Source of the DNA: Citrus sinensis
Taxonomy: Eukaryota; Streptophyta; Magnoliopsida; Sapindales; Rutaceae
Direction of reading: 5' to 3'
Assembly (NCBI RefSeq): GCF_022201045.2
Contig: NC_068559.1
Span: 29,519,501 to 29,583,500, forward strand
Length of the DNA stretch: 64,000 bases
In this document: positions 56,752-64,000 of the stretch, one piece after another
How positions within the stretch are numbered: position 1 is the first letter of the stretch
Layout: each line of letters begins with the position of its first letter
The notes under the pieces: generated by a model
Databases searched by the model: none
What the model saw: the letters and a program-made list of their open reading frames with translations, nothing else
What the model was told of the DNA's origin: nothing
Program-made: the position numbers and the translations under genes

Positions 56752-59700
56752 TAATGCAATAATTAATCAATATAAAATGATCAGCTTAGCTGAGCGTCAG
56801 CTTGGTTCTTCTCCTCTCCTCTTGAATAAATTAGGTTGGGCTGTTTAGTGTTTGCTGCTGTAACCGTATGCCGATTTATTATATGTGTTAATTAATTAAT
56901 TAATTAATATTCTCTCCAGTCTACCTAGTAGTGGAATAGAAAAACATGTGTGGATGAGAGATTGCAAGATGAGCCTGAAAAAGGCATCGCAAATGCAATA
57001 GCATGTTAAAGCTTGCCAGTGCCTAACAAAAGTGTGTTAAAGCTAGCCTGGCCCTTTTTGAAGGACCAGTTTATGATTGAGTAGGGTTTTTGACACTCTT
57101 TAAAATTCCTTAATAAACCCCTTTTTAATTAAAATTACTTAAATCATCAAAGATAAATTTATTTATTTTTAATTTTTGAAAATGAACATTCAATTATAAA
57201 CTTAGTTAAATAAATTATTCTTTTAGCAAGTTTTTTAAACCCACTGTATTTCATAAATTTATATTTATATTTATATTTTAATTATTTTTTTTTTGAAAAA
57301 AATTATAAAATTTAGAGTAATGGAAATATACCCTACATAATAAGAAGAAAATAATTAAAGATTTTAGGATTTCAATATATTTTATAAATAAAAATTTAAA
57401 ATATATCTTTTGAGGGAGGAATTTTATGGGAAGATGATTAATTTTAATATATGAGTTTACATTTTAAGGGGGTATTTTAAGAAATAAAAAATTTTAAGTG
57501 GTGTTATAAAGATTTTAGATGGGTTAATTTTAGAAGACTTATGATACCATATGGTTCAGAATCCAAGAAACAAAATAATCTTTGATAAAGGAGTTTGAGC
57601 TTTTAACACCCCCATTAAAATTATAATGAAAGTCGTTTTTTTTTAATTAATCTTTTTTCATACCAAAAGCACCCTTATTCTATTAAACCTCATCTACTCT
57701 GTTTATTTTATCTTTTCAATTTTTTTTCAATCATTAAACAAATTGAACTCTGGGCATAAATCTTATAGTTTAACAGTATTCTATAAGTATGGGAATAATC
57801 AATATTTAAGAAAAAAAAAATATGGGAGTAATGCATTTGTAAGAAAAATAACAGAAACAAAGATTATTTCGACTCAACGATTGGATAGATGAAGGTCACA
57901 AATAGAAAAAGGAAAAGAAAACGACTTGCTGATGACTGATTCAAAGAATTTGCTGAAAAAATAAAATATAATATGTGGGTGTGTTAAAGTATTTATTAAA
58001 AGAGAGTTTCATTTAAAGAATTGCATTGGCTTTCAATTCTTTTGGACTACTTACAAATTAGGATCAGGATTTTCTCCTGATCTGATAATTTTCTGAGCAA
58101 ACCAATTAATTGCTGATTGGTTGTTAATAAATAAAAAAATAAAAGAAGTTAAATCTTACCCATACACTACCATTAAAAGACACATGACAGAAGATTTTTA
58201 AAAGATTAGTATAACTCAGATCAGGAGAGGATCATGTTTCTACAAATTAAGGCAAAGAAGTTTAGCCAAGCTTGATGGCACTGCGGCTTTGATTTAACTG
58301 TTAGGTGTCTTTTCATTAATGGAGGAGTCGGCAACTAAACTAAGAGGAATATATTTTACTAAACTAAGTCAAATCTCCATTTGAAAAATAAATAAATTAA
58401 TTAATTAATTAAATATAGAGATAAAATGTATGGATGGCAACGAGGAGGACTCGGGGCAGGGATCATGAACCTGAACCCAATCCGGAAGTAATTTTTGAAC
58501 TTGTCCCTACATTCAAAAATGAGTTCTACTATTTACCCTGAGTCAAATCCTGAAATTAATGCAAACGACGCCGTTTCATGCATTTTTTTTTGTTTTAATC
58601 AGCATCAAAACGACGCCATTTCGTGCATTTTTGTTTATTTTAATCAACATCAAAACGACGCTGTTTGCTGAGCTTCTCATCTCTGTATCATTTATTTCAC
58701 ACAAATCTTGAAAACTGAAAGCGATTCAGCATTCACTGAGAGTCTAATATACCAATTCCGTACAATACATCCTAAAACATATTACATTCTACAACTTGAG
58801 AGGAAAATCTGCTTTAAGAACGCTAGCACTAGAGCTCATTCCCGAAATAGACCGATTTTGTTTTTCAAGCTTTTACGGATCATACTTGCCTAAATTAGTT
58901 GAGGGCCTGCGGCTCGAAGGGCCGCAGTTATGGCTACCAGCCCTAAAAAAAGTTGTAGCACTACTCCTTAAGAAAGAGATATGGCCCAATCTCATTTACA
59001 ACTTTATTCCAGTCCAGTCCAAAATCTAAAAAATTGTGAAACTGAAAATCTGAATGAATAATAGCTGGACAGGGTTCGGAGAGTAGCTGCCAGTTGCCGG
59101 TTGCTAGTTGTGTTGAGAGACTTGTTGAGTTGAGAGAAAAGATGGATAAAGAAAGGGGAGGTGAACGCCAGCATCAGCTTGACTTGTAATGGTATTGACT
59201 GACTACTGAGGCATGCGAACCGTGTGTGTGTGTGTGTGTGGCGAGTCCTGACAGAGTCAGTCGCCTCTCCACATACGCAAACCAATGGAAATACCAAAAC
59301 AAACAAAACATAAGCCCATGAATAATAACTCCTCCAATCCTTTCCTTCCGTTACTGTTTTAACTGACATTATTGCCCAAGGCTGCCGGTCCATATTACAC
59401 GAGCAATATCGTCTTTTTGGGTTAAAGCTCCCCCATCATCCGTACCTCTGCAAACGCCATACTCCCAATAAATTTAAATTAGAAAAAAAAGAAAAAGAAA
59501 AAAAGAACAAATTCAGCCGCTTCGGATGACAAATGAACGTTTAGATTTCGTAGATTTCCCAGTTATCCAACATCCCACCATTCGCATGTGGATTCATATA
59601 TCTCTGTAAAGTCTATTAATAATAATGTTTTGTAAAAAAGTTTTTTTTTCTTTCATTATTATTATAAAAAAATAAAAAAATAAAAAAATAAAAACTTGTG

Positions 59701-60597
59701 TGTTACGCATCCAGCAAGACAGGAGCCTCTGCCCTATCCTTCTCCTTAGTTTGATTTTAATTTTGATTGTGATGGGCCGCGGCTGCTGTTTGTAGTTGTT
59801 TCTTCTCACACGTATCTATTCTATCCTCTACTTGCTTTTCTTTTCATTTTACTATTAACAAATTAGTGTTTCAGTTTCTAGTTCTCCATCATTTATGCTC
59901 TATTGCTTAGTTTCTTGCTTTTGTGAGTGCTTCAAATGTTCAATTCACTGCCTTGTCTCTTATTCGCTAATTGAATTCTACTTTCATTTTCTTCTTTGGT
60001 GCCAAATTATGTAATTTCTTTTCTGGAAAACTCTCAATTTATTTTAATTTCTGGATTAGGAGAATTTATAGATTTGGTTCGTTATATTGAATTATTTGGT
60101 TGACGGCTTCGATGGGAAATCTGTTCTTGGTTGAAATCCCAGTCATTTAATAACAACATATACAAATATTTAACTCCCCACCCCACCCAACAATGGAAAC
60201 TTTTCAGTCTTTTTGTCCTAAACAGACTCTGAGAGTCTTTTCACCAAGCTAATACACACACATATATACGCGCTAAACATTTTCCTGAAGCCCTAATGCT
60301 GAAGCCAATTAGTCATTTACTATCTGCACACTTTACTAATAGAATAATAGCTCCTTTAGCATCTTTGTGTGCCTACTCCTCTTCCGTGGATTGGGATTAG
60401 TAACAAGGGATTTTTTTTCATTTGCTACAGCATTTCATCGAAATTGTGATTCATGAGTATGGGAAAAACCAAGTTATTTCACTTTGTCTAGTTGGCATCC
60501 AATCTTTAGCCGTGCTAACTTCAATCAGTGTCCTGCAAGTTCTTTTTGAATTTTGATAACAAAAAGCACTGCAGGCATACCTTCAACTCTTTGAAAC
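56752..60597. other. Intergenic with decayed mobile DNA
   Basis: No gene is supported. Around 57090-57520 are weakly inverted AT-rich segments (gacactctttaaaatt against aataccccc..aaaatttt) that look like an old MITE. Around 58430-58560 is ggatggcaacgaggaggactcgggg, which resembles one end of the hAT-like family seen at 24265 and 43469. A 45-bp minisatellite lies at 58563 and a TG run at about 59222-59240. The last part, 59.8-60.6 kb, should hold the promoter and leader of the transporter gene. Confidence 0.45.
58563..58672. repeat. 45-bp minisatellite, two and a half copies
   Basis: Units start aaacgacgcc at 58563, 58608 and 58653, spaced exactly 45 bp. The first two are full and differ at a few bases; the third stops after about 20 bases. 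Each carries the aaacgacg(c)cgttt motif common in plant non-coding repeats. Confidence 0.88.
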
Positions 60598-63500
60598 ATG
60601 ACTTCTTCAACTGTAATGAATTACGATATCGAAAATGATGATTCATTCACTCAGCCTGTTGGAAGATGGTCTGTTTTATATTATGGCTCGGGCCACATGC
60701 TGAATGACATCACTGCTGCCTGTTGGTTTACTTACCTCTTATTGTTCTTGACAGATATCGGACTTTCCCCCAGGTAGCTATTTATGAGAATGCATTTGTA
60801 ATGTTAACCTTTCAATTTGAGCTCCACATATGTCTGTTGTTTTATTTATTATTTTGTATTTGAGAAAAGAATGTGTGTGGGTCTGCTAATGGAAAATTAA
60901 ACAGCTTGAGAGTGTAATCAATGGGAAGAAAATACGATAAGTGTGATATCTGACTGATTTGGGCATCTCTCTCCACTGGAAAATAAATAATGTCTCGGTG
61001 GACTACTTAAAGCATGTGGCTGGCCCTTTTACTTGATGTTATTTTTTATTTTTTGTGTTAGATAGTAGAACACAAAAAACAGTTGTCTTACATTTTGATC
61101 CCTTCATTTCCTTTTGATTGTATTATATTGTTGGTTGAACTTTGCAAAAATATTTTTCTTGTAGTGCATAGAATATTAGAATTTGCATATAGACGTAGGT
61201 TTCTTTCCCTTTTTTAACATTTTGAATTTTCTGACTTACCTTACTGTTTAACAGGGGTGCTGCTGCTGTTATGCTTTCTGGTCAGATAGCTGATGGATTT
61301 GCTACCATATTTATTGGTGAACTGGTAATTTGGGAAGAAATAATTTGTCTGTTTAAAATTGGCTGTCATCTGTACCTGTCCATTGTTTCTTTTGCATCTT
61401 TTGTAACATCTCTCTCCTCCCTCTGCTTCCTTTTTATTTCTTTCCCTTTTGCTTTCGCATTCTTTTCCCCATGCATCAAAATTTTAGTTTTTTGATGGAG
61501 AAACTCTCATCTAAAGTTATATAGAGCATGTGTAGTCACAATCAGTGTGCTAGAAAGTCTTGCTAATATAGAGGTTGACCAACATTTTTGTGGTGCAATT
61601 TTGCACAACATGTTTATGATACAATTTTACCCAAAACATTGTCAAAAGAAGGCCTTTTGTAAGAGACTCACTTGTGACTTATGGAGTTAAAAAGTTGAAC
61701 AGCCTTCTGACAATGTTTTGTGCAAAAAGATTGCCATCGGAAAAAGGTGAGGAGATCATGGAGCATGATTGGCATAGAGAAACAAGTTGTATTGATATAT
61801 TTCAAATGAGTGCTCATGCATGTTATTTTGACTGGAGCTCTTAGATATCCAGTATTCTGTGGTGTAATTTTAAGTACCGATCTCGACCGATCTCATCCAC
61901 TTGAAAATTCGTGTCAATTTAATCTCCTTTTGTTCTTTGCTGGAATAACCTTTTTCCTTTTTTTTTTTTTCTTTAATGTTTCTTTTTGTTTGTTTTAAAT
62001 TCTTTTACTTGACAGATAGATAGGTTTGGACATTTCAAGATATGGCATGGTGCAGGATCTGTTTTGGTTGCAGTCTCATTTTCTTCCGTTTTTGGTGGTT
62101 GCATGCCATGTAGAATCCTTTCTACCTCTACATTAAAAGTGGAGACTATCTCATACTGTGTGTTTGCTGCAATCTTTAATGTAGGCTGGGCTGCTACACA
62201 AGTTGCGCACATGTAATGATCTCTACAGCTTAATATTTGTTAGTTGAATGTGCATTCATAACTAATTCTTCTAAACATGATAAGCAGGAGCCTTTGAATT
62301 TCTGTATTAGGATTCTCTTGATTTAAACCACTCTTGATTGGAATGCCAACTCCTATCATGCTGTTGGAGACATCGGAGTAAATCATCCTCTTCAGGTTTC
62401 CTCTTACAGTGGTTTGCCTGCTTCTGTAACTGGATTGATCAAAAGAAATTCTTTTCTTCCTTTGAGACTGAATTTAAAGAGTTCTATACGGTTATAAAGG
62501 GTTGTGATAGAGTAACAATTTTTTGTTTATCGGATCATAGAGCTCTTGATCTCCTCTACTTTGGGGAAAAAAATAAGAAAAATGAATCATATTTACTTAG
62601 ATACCAATATGTATGAATTACTCTACTCTGAGTAATGATATTTTTTTTTTTTTGTGTCAAAGGTCGATGGTGAATTGCATCACATTAAATTCAACGAGCA
62701 GAGTTGTGCTGACAAGCTGCCGCAATGCTTTTACAATGGTCTTTTTCTCTTTATACACTAGTTCCAATAGTTTTTTGTCCAACTTTCAGCATCTTTAAAT
62801 GTCTTGTTCACTGTTGGTTTGATGTATATGCTTTCCAGGTTGCCAACCTCAGCCTGTACGCTATTGCTTTTATAGTGTTTAGTGTGAGTACAGCAAAAAC
62901 GCATGCTGATCTTGAAAATCAGGTTTGCAATGCTTGATTAAAGAACTCTTTTACTTTGGGCTGTCAAAAGATCTTCTAATGGGAGTGATTCTAAAATTGT
63001 TCCGCAATGAACAGTATCGATGGATTGCATACTCATCAATTTTTATTGGATGCTGCTTTGTGGGAATATTTCTTTCCAGAACTGAAGAACCAAGGTATGC
63101 TGAATATCTTAATCTTTTATTCCACTTCTTAAGGTGTGTTTTGGCTAGTTTTCATGCAGATCTTGTGATAGAAATGTAATTTTGTTCAATATGGAAGCTA
63201 AGGAACCATTAACATTTCGGTGATTGCTCAAGAATTCCCCAAGGCATAGATGTTGATGAAGTTGCAATAAAAGAAAGCTTTTACTTAATAATATTGCACG
63301 AATCCCAAACCAGTTTCAATGCACCATGTCATTCCACTAAGAATATTCATGTATATTTGATGGTTTGTGTAACCATATACTTCAAAATGATGATAAATAA
63401 CGTTTTTTTATGTAGATTAAAGATGGGTTTGCGAGGAAATAGTCATGCAAGGATTTCATGGGCTTACTGGTTCAAGAAAATTTTGTACTATCAAGTTGCT

Positions 63501-64000
63501 CTCGTCTACATGCTCACCAGACTAGTAGTTAATGTTTCACAGGTTACCAAAGGAAATTCCCTTTTTTTTTGTTGGGGGGGGTGGGGGGATATTACCAGCT
63601 GAAAATAATGAGCTATTGCTATATGATATTTCTGTTACTTACATCAAGTTGGTTTTCTTGGGCCCAGGCATATCTTGCATTTTATGTCATTAATGATTTG
63701 CGAATGGGTCAATCTGCTAAAGCATTGGTATGTGCCCAGACCTTGTCTACTTTGACCTTTTTGGCATTCTTACTGATTTAGGTTCAGAAGATAAATTCTT
63801 AGATTAATATATTATCCAATTGAATGGATAGGTTCCTGCCATCATCTACATATGCAGCTTCATAGTATCCATCCTTCTTCAGGTTATCTCTTTGAAACTT
63901 TATTCTATGCATACATAGTGCTTTTCTTGTATTTTAACCTTTAGACATCACTATTTAGGAAATGGCATGGACCGGCCAGCGCCTGAAGGCTTACTATTCT
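60598..64000 (+). CDS. Major facilitator superfamily transporter, MFSD12-like (3' end off window)
   Basis: I read ten exons in frame with GT-AG borders: 60598-60773, 61255-61324, 62016-62212, 62663-62738, 62839-62922, 63015-63094, 63416-63542, 63668-63727, 63832-63882 and 63959 to the edge. The start is MTSSTVMNYDIEND. The sequence then reads VGRWSVLYYGSGHMLNDITA, LFLTDIGLSPRGAAAVMLSG, QIADGFATIFIGELIDRFGH, ITLNSTSRVVLTSCRNAFTM, ANLSLYAIAFIVFSVST, YYQVALVYMLTRLVVNVSQA and YLAFYVINDL. This is the MFSD12-type branch of the GPH/MFS carriers with about 12 membrane helices. The animal MFSD12 is a lysosomal/melanosomal cystine importer; the plant substrate is not known to me. The remaining helices lie beyond the right edge. 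No defect seen. Confidence 0.9.

Noticed and set aside
57090..57520. Further Mutator-like element
   Set aside because: Only weak inverted similarity in AT-rich sequence, without clear ends or target duplication. It is mentioned only as decayed DNA.
59004..59393. Minus-strand frame of 129 codons
   Set aside because: It is rich in residues from a TG microsatellite and low-complexity sequence, with no family signature or gene-like context.
1..64000. CRISPR arrays, operons, bacterial promoters or riboswitches
   Set aside because: None seen. The regular repeats present are microsatellites, minisatellites and transposon parts in a plant nuclear genome.

Overview
The window is plant nuclear DNA: genes are split by GT-AG introns, intergenic sequence is AT-rich, and mobile DNA is abundant. 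The citrate synthase gene reads, as far as I can recall, as the Citrus (pummelo-type) mitochondrial enzyme, so a Citrus species or close relative is the likely source. I could run no search; identities rest on reading translations against remembered protein families.

Layout. 1-11.5 kb, minus: a callose synthase of the CALS1/CALS2 type whose last exons lie beyond the left edge. 13.9-15.2 kb, plus: a small unidentified four-exon gene. 15.9-17.35 kb, minus: a 117-residue probable plastid membrane protein. 18.4-23.8 kb, minus: mitochondrial citrate synthase, with a fragment of mitochondrial 26S rRNA in one intron and a hAT-like element just upstream of its promoter. 26.0-28.0 kb, plus: CNX2, the first enzyme of molybdenum cofactor synthesis. 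31.3-40.7 kb: a run of short intronless minus-strand genes (VQ protein, an unidentified 114-residue protein, a RING-H2 protein, an EF-hand protein, an AAA-ATPase) plus a tRNA-Ser(GCU) on the plus strand.

42.7-55.7 kb is almost entirely mobile DNA. A Mutator-like element with a perfect 9-bp target duplication contains a poly(A)-tailed RPL10 retrocopy, and that retrocopy is split by a hAT-like element with a perfect 8-bp duplication. Further along are a second related element, a block of degenerate repeats, and a young Athila-like Ty3/gypsy retrotransposon (48813-55687, 5-bp duplication ctaat). This retrotransposon is the most notable object in the window. It has lost most of its 5' LTR, gag and reverse transcriptase but keeps integrase. 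Downstream of pol it carries three extra reading frames: a small basic/coiled-coil ORF, an ORF resembling the cysteine-rich nucleic-acid-binding proteins of carlaviruses and relatives (with one in-frame stop), and an open 222-codon LOG-like (cytokinin-activating family) gene whose catalytic motif is degenerate.

55.9-56.8 kb, plus: a GPI-type lipid-transfer protein gene that the retrotransposon has separated from its former upstream DNA. 60.6 kb to the right edge, plus: the first ten exons of an MFSD12-like transporter.

The host genes form no pathway together; this is ordinary mixed plant gene order. The functional link worth following is within the retrotransposon: LTR, integrase and accessory ORFs.
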